Positions 9,136 through 17,380 of a stretch of 64,000 nt of DNA are shown one piece after another. The position numbers and the translations under genes are program-made. Within the stretch, counting starts at the first letter, position 1. Each line of letters begins with the position of its first letter. Source of the stretch: Microbacterium sp. AG1240 (GTDB lineage Bacteria > Actinomycetota > Actinomycetes > Actinomycetales > Microbacteriaceae); contig NZ_RBXJ01000002.1 of the NCBI RefSeq assembly GCF_003635115.1, forward strand, positions 124,001 through 188,000, read 5' to 3'. Below the pieces are notes generated by a model. The model had not been told where the DNA came from and made no database searches. It was given only the letters and a program-made list of their open reading frames with translations.

Positions 9136-9990
9136 ATGAGCGCACACGGATGGACCATTCCCGCCCGCGAGGCCCTGCGCGTGGGCGCCGGGTTCCGGCT
9201 GGCCGACCTCGACCCCCGCGAGACACCGGGGTACGACGGGTCGAAGGCCACCGGCGCGGCCGACCTCGCCGACGGCGTGCCGACGCTCGACGATCTGCAG
9301 GAGCGCCTCTTCGCGCAAAGCGTCGCCGGAACCGCCCCGGGTTCGGTGCTGCTCGTGCTGCAGGGCATGGACACCTCGGGCAAGGGCGGGATCGTGCGCC
9401 ACGTCGTCGGCGCCGTCGACCCGCAGGGTGTCGAGCTGGCGTCGTTCAAGAAGCCGACCTCCGAGGAGCTGCAGCACGACTTCCTCTGGCGCATCGCGAA
9501 GCGTCTCCCCGCGCCCGGCAAGATCGGCGTCTTCGACCGGTCGCACTACGAGGACGTGCTGATCGGACGCGTGCGCAGCCTCGCGACCGCCGAGGAGATC
9601 GAACGGCGGTACGGAGCCATCGATCAGTTCGAGGCGGATGCCGTCGACCGCGGCATCCGGGTCGTGAAGGTCATGCTGCACATCTCGAAGGACGAGCAGA
9701 AGGAGCGCCTCGCCGCGCGGCTGGACCGCCCGGAGAAGCACTGGAAGTACAACCCCGGCGACGTCGACGAGCGCGAGCTGTGGGACGACTACATGGCCGC
9801 GTACCAGGTCATGCTCGAGCGCACCTCGACCGACGTCGCACCCTGGTTCGTGGTGCCGGCCGATCGCAAGTGGTTCGCCCGCCTGGCCGTGCAGCGGCTG
9901 CTGCTGGCGGCGCTCGCCGACATCGATCCGACGTGGCCGGTGGCCGACTACGACGTGGAGCGCGAGAAGGAGCGGCTCGCTGCGTCCTGA
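9136..9990 (+). CDS. PPK2-family polyphosphate:nucleotide phosphotransferase
   Basis: PPK2 enzymes move phosphate between inorganic polyphosphate and nucleoside mono- or diphosphates. The 284-residue protein has Walker A (LQGMDTSGKGGIVRHV), the Walker B-like FDRSHYEDVL, and the lid RLDRPEKHWKYNPGDVDER. I start it at ATG 9136 (MSAHGWTIPARE); an in-frame ATG at 9100 would add 12 poorly conserved, basic residues. Whether it favours AMP, ADP or GDP cannot be read from the sequence. It is convergent with menF, 8 bases apart. Confidence 0.92.
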   Translation: MSAHGWTIPAREALRVGAGFRLADLDPRETPGYDGSKATGAADLADGVPTLDDLQERLFAQSVAGTAPGSVLLVLQGMDTSGKGGIVRHVVGAVDPQGVELASFKKPTSEELQHDFLWRIAKRLPAPGKIGVFDRSHYEDVLIGRVRSLATAEEIERRYGAIDQFEADAVDRGIRVVKVMLHISKDEQKERLAARLDRPEKHWKYNPGDVDERELWDDYMAAYQVMLERTSTDVAPWFVVPADRKWFARLAVQRLLLAALADIDPTWPVADYDVEREKERLAAS

Positions 9991-9998
9991 CTCCCGCC

Positions 9999-11288
9999 TC
10001 AGGCGAGGGCTTCGACGATCGGACGGAACTTCACCCGCGTCTCGAGCAGCTCCGACTCCGGGTCGCTGCCGGCGACGATCCCCGCACCGGCGTACGCGGT
10101 GAGCGCGATGGCGTCGCGCGAGCCGGCGGGCACGGCGTCGATGTCGAACTGCGCGCAGCGCAGGGCGATCGCCCACTCGCCGTCGCCCGTTGCGTCGACC
10201 CAGCCGACGGCGCCCGCGTAACGGCCGCGGTCGAACGGCTCGAGCCGGCGGATCAGCTCCACCGCATCGCGCGTCGGCGTGCCGGCCACGGCCGCCGTCG
10301 GATGCAGTGCTTCGAGCAGATCGAGCGACGACGCCGCATCCGACAGCACGCCTTCGACGTCGGTCGCGAGATGCCAGACGTTCGGCAGCCGCAGCGTGAA
10401 GGGTTGCTCGGCGGCCGCGAGCGCACTCGTGTGCGGCCGGAGCGAGGCGAGCACGCTCTGCACGGCGAACCGGTGCTCGTCCTGATCCTTCGGGCTCGTG
10501 GCGAGGGCGACGGATGCGGCGGCATCGGCGTCGACGTCGGCCCCCCGCGCCGTGGTGCCGGCAAGCACCCGCGCGGTGACGGTGCCGGCCGACACGGTGA
10601 CGAGCGTCTCGGGGCTCGCGCCGATGAGGCCGTCGACGGCGAAGATCCAGCAGTCGGGGTAGCCGGAGGCCAGCGACCGCACCAGCCGTCGCAGGTCGGC
10701 GCCGACGGGTGCGGTGCCGACGAGGTCGCGGGCGAGCACGACCTTGTCGACCTCGTGCCGTTCGATGGCGCCCAGGGCGGCTCGCACCGCGTCCTGGTAG
10801 GCATCGGGGTCCATCGCGCCGGGGCCGAGCGTGGCCGACCAGTGCGGACCGTACGGCACGCGGGCGGGGAGCCCGAGCAGTTCGTCGTCGACCACCGAGT
10901 CGGCGTGGCTGATGCGGGTCACCCAGGAGCGCCCGCCGCGACGGCCGACCACGATCCACGGCACGGTGAGCGTGCTGGCCTTCGCCGACCGGGGGTCGAA
11001 GGTGAAGGAGCCCAGCGCGATCAGCCCGGTGCCCGGGAGGCCTACGGGGTCGTCGATCTCCGCGGCGGCGGCGATGGCGCGCCACTTCTCGGCGACGAAG
11101 CGCGCGGGGGAGTCGACGCCCTCCGCCGCGCGGAGCTCGTGGATCGACCCGAACGCCGCGAGCGAGGCGTCGCGCCTGCTCCAGAAGGCCGGGGCGTACG
11201 AGGGGGTGTACGACAGCACGTCTTCGACGGGGTCGATCTCCCGCGTCACCACGCGCAGGCGGGGGAGGGGGAGCGTGTCGGGCGTCAC
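9999..11288 (-). CDS. menF: Isochorismate synthase MenF
   Basis: MenF converts chorismate to isochorismate, the first committed menaquinone step and the source of the MenD substrate. The 429-residue protein shows the chorismate-binding signature: HEVDKVVLARDLV with the catalytic-region Lys, GASPETLV, AGTTARG, SPKDQDEHRFAV, LHPTAAVAGTP and the C-terminal AGAGIVAGSDPESELLETRVK. I start it at GTG 11288, which sits behind a minus-strand TAGGCT box; the open frame runs further upstream without family similarity. It is on the opposite strand from the other men genes. Confidence 0.9.
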   Translation of the reverse strand: MTPDTLPLPRLRVVTREIDPVEDVLSYTPSYAPAFWSRRDASLAAFGSIHELRAAEGVDSPARFVAEKWRAIAAAAEIDDPVGLPGTGLIALGSFTFDPRSAKASTLTVPWIVVGRRGGRSWVTRISHADSVVDDELLGLPARVPYGPHWSATLGPGAMDPDAYQDAVRAALGAIERHEVDKVVLARDLVGTAPVGADLRRLVRSLASGYPDCWIFAVDGLIGASPETLVTVSAGTVTARVLAGTTARGADVDADAAASVALATSPKDQDEHRFAVQSVLASLRPHTSALAAAEQPFTLRLPNVWHLATDVEGVLSDAASSLDLLEALHPTAAVAGTPTRDAVELIRRLEPFDRGRYAGAVGWVDATGDGEWAIALRCAQFDIDAVPAGSRDAIALTAYAGAGIVAGSDPESELLETRVKFRPIVEALA

Positions 11289-11295
11289 AGCATCC

Positions 11296-11301
11296 AGCCT
11301 A
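11296..11301 (-). promoter_or_regulatory. -10 box of the leaderless menF transcript
   Basis: On the minus strand TAGGCT ends 7 bases before the menF GTG at 11288. It supports that start over longer versions. Confidence 0.5.
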
Positions 11302-11378
11302 CGACCGGGTTCTGCCGCCGGAGCGGCGAACGATCGGCGTCGAGACGACGCGCGGCCTGAGGGGTGGGGGCGCCGATC

Positions 11379-11384
11379 TAGACT
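11379..11384 (+). promoter_or_regulatory. -10 box of the leaderless DUF402 transcript
   Basis: TAGACT ends 6 bases before ATG 11391. Confidence 0.5.
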
Positions 11385-11390
11385 TCGGGC

Positions 11391-11954
11391 ATGACGACCC
11401 GTCCCGCACCCGGCACCCGTCTCGTCTTCCGTTGGCGCAAGTGGGATGCCTCCACCCACTGGGTGCACGACTGCGTCTACCTGGGATCGGACGAGTTCGG
11501 CGACTGGTTCGGGCAGTTCGCCGGATGGCGCAGCCACCGCCCGGGGCGCGACGTGGTCGCGAGCACCGACAACGTGACCCTTCTGCCCCCGAGCGGCGAG
11601 TGGGTATTCACCGCGAACGCCCCCGCCCACCGCACGCGGGTGTACATCGATCTCGCCTGGGACGCGCGCTGGGATGCGGGCGTGCCGACCGGCATCGACA
11701 TGGATCTCGACGTGGTCGAGCAGGCGGATCGCGGCGTCTGGATCGACGACCGGGACGAGTGGGAGGAGCACCGCGTGAGATACGGGTATCCCCTCGACAT
11801 CGTCGACCGGCTCGAGGCCGTCACGCTCGAGCTGGAGGCGCGCGTGACCCGTCGCGAGGCGCCCTTCGACGACGCCACGATCGACCGGTGGTTGGGCCGC
11901 ATGACGCGGTTACACGGATCGTTCGACACCGAGGCACCGCAGGCTGACCACTGA
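11391..11954 (+). CDS. DUF402-domain protein
   Basis: This 187-residue protein has an N-terminal beta-rich region and a central DUF402 core, recognisable by VYIDLAWDARWDAGVPTGIDMDLDVVEQADRG-type sequence ending in DDRDEWEEHRVRYGYP. In characterised members acidic residues in this core bind divalent metal and some hydrolyse nucleoside di- or triphosphates. I cannot tell whether this one does. It is translated from its own leaderless start between menF and menG. Confidence 0.75.
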   Translation: MTTRPAPGTRLVFRWRKWDASTHWVHDCVYLGSDEFGDWFGQFAGWRSHRPGRDVVASTDNVTLLPPSGEWVFTANAPAHRTRVYIDLAWDARWDAGVPTGIDMDLDVVEQADRGVWIDDRDEWEEHRVRYGYPLDIVDRLEAVTLELEARVTRREAPFDDATIDRWLGRMTRLHGSFDTEAPQADH

Positions 11955-11964
11955 CGGTGCGGCC

Positions 11965-11970
11965 TAGACT
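11965..11970 (+). promoter_or_regulatory. -10 box of the leaderless menG transcript
   Basis: TAGACT ends 6 bases before ATG 11977, just after the stop of the DUF402 gene. Confidence 0.5.
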
Positions 11971-11976
11971 CGCCGT

Positions 11977-12693
11977 ATGACCCCCGAGCCCAACCGCGCC
12001 GATCTCGCGAAGGATCCGGCCCGCGTGAGCGGCATGTTCGACCAGGTCGCCGCGAAGTACGACCGCACGAACACAGTGCTCAGCCTCGGCAACGACCGCT
12101 TCTGGCGCGTGGCGACCACCCGCGCCGTGGCGCCGCGGGCAGGACAGCGCATCCTCGATCTCGCCGCCGGCACGGGGGCCTCGAGCGTGGCGCTCGCGCG
12201 CAGCGGTGCCGAGGTGGTCGCCGCCGACTTCTCTCCCGGCATGATCGCCGAGGGCGCCAGGCGCTACGCCGACCTCGCGAACCTGTCATTCGTCGAGGCC
12301 AACGCCACCGACCTGCCGTTCGCCGACGACGAGTTCGACACGGTCACCATGTCGTTCGGACTGCGCAACGTCGACCAGCCCAAGAAGGCGCTGCGCGAGC
12401 TGCGACGGGTCACCAAGCCCGGCGGCCGCATCGTCGTCTGCGAGTTCTCGACCCCGCCGTCGGCGCTGTTCGGCAGCCTGTACCGCTTCTACAACGGCCG
12501 CGTGCTCCCCCGGGTGGCGCGCGTGGTCAGCTCCAACTCCGAGGCCTACGACTACCTCAACGAGTCGATCCGCCACTGGCCCGACCAGCCGACCCTGTCG
12601 GCCTGGATGCGCGAGGAAGGGTGGGTCGACGTGGCCTACCGCAATCTGTCGCTGGGCATCGTAGCGCTCCACCGGGGGACCAACCCCTCATGA
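11977..12693 (+). CDS. menG: Demethylmenaquinone methyltransferase MenG/UbiE
   Basis: This SAM-dependent enzyme makes the last step of menaquinone synthesis by methylating demethylmenaquinone. The 238-residue protein has the UbiE signature [17 protein letters not shown] near the start, the SAM-binding [16 protein letters not shown], and the UbiE motif [17 protein letters not shown] near the end. It acts on the MenA product and lies next to the polyprenyl diphosphate synthase gene, which follows after 33 bases. Confidence 0.95.
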   Translation: MTPEPNRADLAKDPARVSGMFDQVAAKYDRTNTVLSLGNDRFWRVATTRAVAPRAGQRILDLAAGTGASSVALARSGAEVVAADFSPGMIAEGARRYADLANLSFVEANATDLPFADDEFDTVTMSFGLRNVDQPKKALRELRRVTKPGGRIVVCEFSTPPSALFGSLYRFYNGRVLPRVARVVSSNSEAYDYLNESIRHWPDQPTLSAWMREEGWVDVAYRNLSLGIVALHRGTNPS

Positions 12694-12714
12694 AGCTCCT
12701 CCACCCCCGCACGG

Positions 12715-12720
12715 TAGGCT
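12715..12720 (+). promoter_or_regulatory. -10 box of the leaderless prenyl synthase transcript
   Basis: TAGGCT ends 6 bases before GTG 12727. Confidence 0.5.
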
Positions 12721-12726
12721 GACACG

Positions 12727-13791
12727 GTGACCCCGAGACCTTCTGCCGCGGGCTCCCGACTCATCGCGGGCAAGCTGGGGCTCGCCGACCGCATCTTCGC
12801 GGGCGCGCGCTCCCGCCGGCTGCTGTCGACGGTCGAAGAGGGTCTCGCCCGCGTCGAGACGAGCCTCGCCCACGAGCTGAGCGTGGCCGACACTCTCGCC
12901 GATGCCACCAGCCGCTACCTGTACGAGGCGGGCGGCAAGCGCATCCGCCCCATGCTCACGATCCTCACCGCCCAGCTCGGCGACGGGATCACCGACGACG
13001 TGGTCGAGGCCGCCGTCGCGCTCGAGATGACGCACCTCGGCTCGCTCTACCACGACGACGTCATGGACGGCGCGGACGTGCGCCGGGGCGTACCCAGCGC
13101 GCAGACGGTGTGGGGCAACAACATCGCCATCCTCACCGGCGACCTTCTCTTCTCCCGCGCGAGCCAGATCATGGCCCGGCAGGGCGAGCGGGCCATCCGC
13201 CTGCAGGCCGACACCTTCGAGCGTCTCGTGCTCGGTCAGATGCACGAGACCGTCGGACCCGGCGAGGGTGATGACCCGGTCGCGTTCTACCTCGACGTGC
13301 TCGGTGACAAGACCGGCTCGCTGATCGCCACCGCCGCCGAGGCCGGCGTGATCTTCGCCCACGGTCCCGTCGAGCTCGAAGTGGCCATGCGCACCTTCGG
13401 TGAGAAGGCCGGTGTCGCCTTCCAGCTGCTCGACGACGTGATCGACCTCTCGGCCGACCCCGACGAGACCGGCAAGGTGCCCGGCACCGATCTGCGCGCC
13501 GGCGTGCCGACGATGCCGTACCTGCTCCTCGGCGAGCGCACCGACGCCGCATCGCGGGCGCTGCGCGGCACGATCGACGACGGCGTCTCCCGCATCGCCG
13601 AGGGAGCCGACCCCGCGCTCCTCGACGGCCCTCTCGCCCAGCTCCGCGACCACGACGCCACGCGCGACACGCTGCGTCTGGCCCACCAGTGGTCGCAGGA
13701 CGCCATCGACGCGCTCGATCCCGTCCCCGACGGAGCCGTGCGGGAGGCGCTGACGCGCTTCGCGCAGGCCGTCGCCGACCGCTCCAGCTGA
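12727..13791 (+). CDS. Long-chain polyprenyl diphosphate synthase (menaquinone side chain)
   Basis: This trans-isoprenyl diphosphate synthase builds the polyprenyl chain used by MenA. The 354-residue protein has the first Asp-rich motif HDDVMDGADVRRG, the second Asp-rich motif DDVIDLSADPDETGK, and GGKRIRPML for isopentenyl diphosphate binding. No bulky residue directly before the first Asp motif suggests a short product, so hepta- to decaprenyl is likely, but chain length cannot be fixed by eye. It starts at GTG 12727. Confidence 0.9.
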   Translation: MTPRPSAAGSRLIAGKLGLADRIFAGARSRRLLSTVEEGLARVETSLAHELSVADTLADATSRYLYEAGGKRIRPMLTILTAQLGDGITDDVVEAAVALEMTHLGSLYHDDVMDGADVRRGVPSAQTVWGNNIAILTGDLLFSRASQIMARQGERAIRLQADTFERLVLGQMHETVGPGEGDDPVAFYLDVLGDKTGSLIATAAEAGVIFAHGPVELEVAMRTFGEKAGVAFQLLDDVIDLSADPDETGKVPGTDLRAGVPTMPYLLLGERTDAASRALRGTIDDGVSRIAEGADPALLDGPLAQLRDHDATRDTLRLAHQWSQDAIDALDPVPDGAVREALTRFAQAVADRSS

Positions 13792-13795
13792 CCCC

Positions 13796-13827
13796 GTCGG
13801 CGGATCCTCAGCCTCGGGGCCGCCGAC
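13796..13827 (+). terminator. Hairpin after the prenyl synthase gene
   Basis: GTCGGCGG (13796-13803) and CCGCCGAC (13820-13827) form a perfect 8-bp stem with a 16-base loop, starting 4 bases after the stop. No T-run follows, so it is a possible factor-assisted terminator or mRNA stabiliser. Confidence 0.4.
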
Positions 13828-13851
13828 CCGCACCCAGAACGAGGGATTCCC

Positions 13852-15225
13852 ATGACGAAGCTCAGGCTCGCCATCGTGGGCGCCGGCCCCGCCGGCATCT
13901 ACGCCGCCGACATCCTCCTGAAGACCGAGCGCGCGTTCGACGTGTCGATCGATCTCTTCGAGCAGCTCCCCGCGCCGTACGGTCTCGTGCGCTACGGCGT
14001 CGCCCCCGACCACCCGCGCATCAAGGGCATCATCACGGCCCTGCGCGAGGTGCTCGACAGCGGCGACATCCGCCTGTTCGGCAACGTGCGCTTCGGCGAG
14101 GACATCACCCTCGACGATCTGAAGAAGCACTACAACGCCGTCATCTTCTCCACGGGCGCGATCCGCGACACCGCCCTGGAGATCCCCGGCATCGACGCCG
14201 AAGGGTCGTACGGGGCCGCCGACTTCGTCAGCTGGTTCGACGGACACCCGGATGTTCCCCGCGAATGGCCGCTGGACGCCGCATCCGTCGCCGTCATCGG
14301 CAACGGCAACGTGGCGCTCGACATCACGCGCATGCTCGCCAAGCACGCCGACGACCTGCTGCCCACCGAGATCCCCGAGAACGTCTACGAGGGGCTGAAG
14401 GCCTCGCCCGTCACCGACGTGCACGTGTTCGGTCGCCGCGGGCCCGCGCAGGTGAAGTTCACCCCGCTGGAGCTTCGCGAGCTCGGTGAGCTGCGCGACG
14501 TCGACATGGTCGTCTACGACGAGGACTTCGACTACGACGAGGCGTCGAGGGCGGCCATCGCGAGCAACAAGCAGGTCATGGTCATCGACCGCGTGCTGCA
14601 GTCGTGGCGCAAGCGCCCGGGCGTGAACAACGCCGGTGGCGAAGCCTCGCGCCGCCTGCACCTGCACTTCTGGGCGAAGCCCGTCGAGCTGAAGACGGAT
14701 GCCGACGGCCGGGTCTCGTCGTTCGTCTACGAGCGCACGCGCCCGAACGCCGAGGGTGGCGTCGAGGGCACCGGCGAGCTGCGCGAGGTGCCGATCCAGG
14801 CGCTGTACCGCGCGGTCGGATACTTCGGTTCGCCGCTCCCCGACGTGCCGTTCGACGAGCGCCACGGCGTCATCCCGAACCGGGAGGGCCAGGTGCTGCA
14901 CCCCGACTCGAACGAGCCCGTCCCCGGCGTCTACGCCACGGGCTGGATCAAGCGCGGTCCGGTCGGCCTCATCGGCCACACGAAGTCCGACGCCATGGAG
15001 ACGGTTCGTCACCTCGTCAACGACGCCGGCCAGTGGTGGCAGCCCGAGGACCCGTCCGAGGACGCGGTCGTCGCCCTCCTCGCCGAGCGCGGCGTGCGGT
15101 GGACCGACCTCGACGGCTGGCACCGACTCGACGAGCACGAGATCGCCCTCGGCGCCCCGCACGAGCGCGCCCGCATCAAGGTCGTCCCCCGCGACGAGAT
15201 GGTGCGGGTCTCGCGCGGCGAGTAG
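13852..15225 (+). CDS. fprA: Ferredoxin/adrenodoxin-type NADP+ reductase FprA
   Basis: This FAD enzyme transfers electrons between NADPH and ferredoxin. The 457-residue protein starts with the FAD-binding VGAGPAGIYAADILL, continues with APYGLVRYGVAPDHP (a hallmark of adrenodoxin-reductase-like proteins), has the NADP-binding VIGNGNVALDITRML, and ends with the GWIKRGPVGLIGHTKSDA motif typical of FprA. A GAGGG-type ribosome binding site precedes ATG 13852. The length fits the mycobacterial FprA group. Confidence 0.93.
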   Translation: MTKLRLAIVGAGPAGIYAADILLKTERAFDVSIDLFEQLPAPYGLVRYGVAPDHPRIKGIITALREVLDSGDIRLFGNVRFGEDITLDDLKKHYNAVIFSTGAIRDTALEIPGIDAEGSYGAADFVSWFDGHPDVPREWPLDAASVAVIGNGNVALDITRMLAKHADDLLPTEIPENVYEGLKASPVTDVHVFGRRGPAQVKFTPLELRELGELRDVDMVVYDEDFDYDEASRAAIASNKQVMVIDRVLQSWRKRPGVNNAGGEASRRLHLHFWAKPVELKTDADGRVSSFVYERTRPNAEGGVEGTGELREVPIQALYRAVGYFGSPLPDVPFDERHGVIPNREGQVLHPDSNEPVPGVYATGWIKRGPVGLIGHTKSDAMETVRHLVNDAGQWWQPEDPSEDAVVALLAERGVRWTDLDGWHRLDEHEIALGAPHERARIKVVPRDEMVRVSRGE

Positions 15226-15246
15226 TCCCGAGCACCGCGGTGCATG

Positions 15247-15322
15247 CGGGAGGAGATGTGCGATCGGGAGGTCGTCCGGCGTCCATGAGCCCTCCCGCGT
15301 GCACATCCCCTCCCGTCTGAAC
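15247..15322. repeat. 76-bp palindromic repeat, copy 1
   Basis: The outer arms CGGGAGGAGATGTGC (15247-15261) and its near inverse (15301-15315) pair at 14 of 15 positions. An inner stem pairs CGGGAGG (15265-15271) with CCTCCCG (15291-15297). It matches copy 2 at 16268-16343 without gaps, about 59 of 76 positions. The two copies bracket the AbiEi/DUF559-like gene. Confidence 0.85.
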
Positions 15323-15351
15323 GTGTCGGACTCGTTCCGTCCCTCCCCAAC

Positions 15352-15381
15352 GCGCTTGTGGGCGAAGATTCGCACAAGCGC
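15352..15381. repeat. Perfect 9-bp inverted repeat
   Basis: GCGCTTGTG (15352-15360) and CACAAGCGC (15373-15381) form a perfect stem with a 12-base loop, 46 bases before the AbiEi/DUF559-like gene. It could be a terminator, an operator or a leader hairpin. Confidence 0.5.
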
Positions 15382-15427
15382 CACGCGCGGGAGCGGGCGG
15401 CGCGGTCCACCCGTTCACCATGGAGGG

Positions 15428-16255
15428 GTGCTGCGTCCCGAAGAACTCGTCCGCTGGTTGGGGGGCGTTGCGCGCACGTCTCGGCTCATCGACCGTGGCA
15501 TCCGGCGTCGGGCGATCGGCGACGCCGTGGTATCCGGCGCGCTCCTCCGCGTGCGCAAGGGATGGGTCGCCGTCCCCGAGGCGGACGCCGACCTCATGGC
15601 GGCGGCTCGGACCGGCGTCGTCCTGACCTGCGTCACGCAAGCGCGTCGTATCGGGCTCTGGGTGCTCGGGGACGACGCGCCCCATCTTGCGGCACCCGCC
15701 CACGCCGGCCACGTCGCCGTCGCTGGTGCCGTGCTCCACTGGGCGCGACCGCTCGTTCCCCGCCATCCCGACAGCCTCACGGACGAGATCGAGAACGTTC
15801 TGGCGATCGTCGCCGCGTGCCAGCCGTACGAGATCGCCCTCGCGATATGGGAGTCCGCCCTCCGGCAGCGGCTCGTCGACAGCCGTGCGCTGGCGCGCCT
15901 GGGCTTCGGTCCGGAGGCGCGTCGGATCCGCGAGGAGGCCGATCCGTTCGCCGACTCCGGTCTTGAGACGCTCGTCGTGCCGCGGCTGAGATGGATGCGT
16001 CTGCCGCTGCGCCGTCAGATCTGGATCGCTGGGCGACCGGTCGACCTCCTCATCGGCGATCGACTCGTGCTGCAGATCGACGGCGGGCACCACGTGGGCG
16101 CGCAGCGCGAGGCCGACATCGCCCATGACGCCGAACTCGCACTGCTCGGCTATCACGTCGTCCGCGTCGGGTACGCCGCCGTCGTCGACGACTGGCCCGC
16201 CGTTCAGGCGCGCCTCATGCGGGCCGTAGCCCAGGGGCTCCACCTGGCGCCGTGA
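15428..16255 (+). CDS. AbiEi-like/DUF559-type protein with endonuclease-like C-terminal domain
   Basis: This 275-residue protein has an N-terminal winged-helix-like region (RTSRLIDRGIRRRAIGDAVVSGALLRVRKGWVA) resembling AbiEi-family antitoxin domains. The C-terminal part (about residues 180-265) resembles DUF559/Vsr-type PD-(D/E)XK folds: a Glu in SGLETLV, an Asp in GRPVDLLI, and QIDGGHHVGAQREADIAHDAELALLGYHVVRV. The start is uncertain; GTG 15428 has GGAGG only one base away. No toxin partner lies beside it. The gene sits between two copies of a 76-bp palindromic repeat. A similar gene runs off the window at 63133. Confidence 0.75.
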   Translation: MLRPEELVRWLGGVARTSRLIDRGIRRRAIGDAVVSGALLRVRKGWVAVPEADADLMAAARTGVVLTCVTQARRIGLWVLGDDAPHLAAPAHAGHVAVAGAVLHWARPLVPRHPDSLTDEIENVLAIVAACQPYEIALAIWESALRQRLVDSRALARLGFGPEARRIREEADPFADSGLETLVVPRLRWMRLPLRRQIWIAGRPVDLLIGDRLVLQIDGGHHVGAQREADIAHDAELALLGYHVVRVGYAAVVDDWPAVQARLMRAVAQGLHLAP

Positions 16256-16267
16256 TGCTCGGGCCTA

Positions 16268-16343
16268 CGGGAGGAGATGTGCAATGCGGAGGTCAGCCTG
16301 CATTTCAGGCTCCTCCCGTGTGCACATCGCCTCCCGTGTGAAC
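16268..16343. repeat. 76-bp palindromic repeat, copy 2
   Basis: The outer arms ACGGGAGGAGATGTGC (16267-16282) and its near inverse (16322-16337) pair at 15 of 16 positions. Inner pairings AGCCTG/CAGGCT (16295-16300, 16306-16311) and GGAGG/CCTCC continue the nested structure. Loop changes relative to copy 1 keep the pairing, which suggests a conserved fold. Confidence 0.85.
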
Positions 16344-16380
16344 ACTCCTCGACCGAGGTCGGCTCTCCCGATCGCGGCTC

Positions 16381-16386
16381 TAGGCT
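16381..16386 (+). promoter_or_regulatory. -10 box of the leaderless hydrolase transcript
   Basis: TAGGCT ends 6 bases before ATG 16393. Confidence 0.5.
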
Positions 16387-16392
16387 GGGCGC

Positions 16393-17370
16393 ATGAGCGA
16401 GGCCTGGGCGCCCGACGTCCTCGGGGCGGGCTTCGAGCGGCTGACGCTGCCGCTCGGGGCCGACGACGACGGCGCCGAGCTCGTCGCGACGCTGGTACGC
16501 AGCATCCCGCACCCGTTCGCCCGCCTGGGCGGGGTGCTGCGCGACGTCGACGTGCTCTACGTGCACGGCTGGTCGGACTACTTCTTCCAGACCGAGCTGG
16601 CCCGCTTCTGGACCGAGCGCGGCGCACGCTTCCACGCCCTCGACCTGCGCGGCTACGGACGCAGTCTGCGACCCGGCCAGGTGCCGGGAGATATGCGCTC
16701 GCTCGCGGACTACGACGCCGACATCGGTGCGGCGCTCGAGGCGATGGGGCGGGATGCGGCGCGCCGGCGCAGGCTCGTGCTGCTGGGCCATTCGACGGGC
16801 GGACTCGTGCTGACCCTCTGGGCCGCGCGGCACCCGGGAGTCGCGGACGCGGTGGTGCTCAACAGTCCCTGGCTCGAGTTCCAGGTCGGCGCCGTGGGCC
16901 GGCAGGCGCTCGCCCCGATCGTGAACGCCCGGGCGCGCTTCGACCCGTACGGTTCGCACCCGGTGGTCGATCTCGGGTTCTACACGCGGGCGCAGCGCGA
17001 GGTGGGCTCGCTCCCGGACTCCCCGGAGGGGTGGCGTCCCCCGCAGGGCTTCCCCACGCATCCGGCGTGGTTGGCGGCGATCCTCGAGGGTCATCGTCGT
17101 GTCGCGCTCGGGGTCGACGTCGGGGCGCCCGCCCTCGTTCTCCTGTCGGCGCGCTCGATCCTGGCGGCGTCGTGGCAGCCCGACATGACGGGCGTCGATT
17201 CGGTGCTCGTCGTCGACGATATCGCCCGCCGGGCCACGCGCATCGCCGAGACCGTGACGATCGCGCGTATCGACGGCGCCCTGCACGACGTGTTCCTCTC
17301 GCGGCCCCGGCCGCGCGAGCGCGCCTACGTCGAGCTGGAGAGGTTCATGCGCGGCGTCGTCGAACGCTGA
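16393..17370 (+). CDS. Alpha/beta hydrolase (serine aminopeptidase S33/lysophospholipase-like)
   Basis: This 325-residue alpha/beta hydrolase has VLYVHGWSDYFFQTELARFW for the oxyanion region, DLRGYGRS, the nucleophile elbow LLGHSTGGL with Ser in GHSTG, and a C-terminal His in GALHDVFLS. A 60-residue lid with APIVNARARFDPYGSHPV lies after the nucleophile. The arrangement resembles S33/lysophospholipase-type enzymes, but the substrate is unknown. It is convergent with the next gene, 10 bases apart. Confidence 0.8.
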   Translation: MSEAWAPDVLGAGFERLTLPLGADDDGAELVATLVRSIPHPFARLGGVLRDVDVLYVHGWSDYFFQTELARFWTERGARFHALDLRGYGRSLRPGQVPGDMRSLADYDADIGAALEAMGRDAARRRRLVLLGHSTGGLVLTLWAARHPGVADAVVLNSPWLEFQVGAVGRQALAPIVNARARFDPYGSHPVVDLGFYTRAQREVGSLPDSPEGWRPPQGFPTHPAWLAAILEGHRRVALGVDVGAPALVLLSARSILAASWQPDMTGVDSVLVVDDIARRATRIAETVTIARIDGALHDVFLSRPRPRERAYVELERFMRGVVER

Positions 17371-17380
17371 GGGCGTGCGC

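Noticed and set aside
12688..15384. A minus-strand open frame of 898 codons opposite the prenyl synthase and fprA
   Set aside because: It covers two well-supported plus-strand genes and shows only the biased composition of an antisense frame.
16393..17370. Alpha/beta hydrolase as MenH
   Set aside because: It is longer than MenH and has a large lid and S33-like motifs; proximity to men genes alone is not enough.
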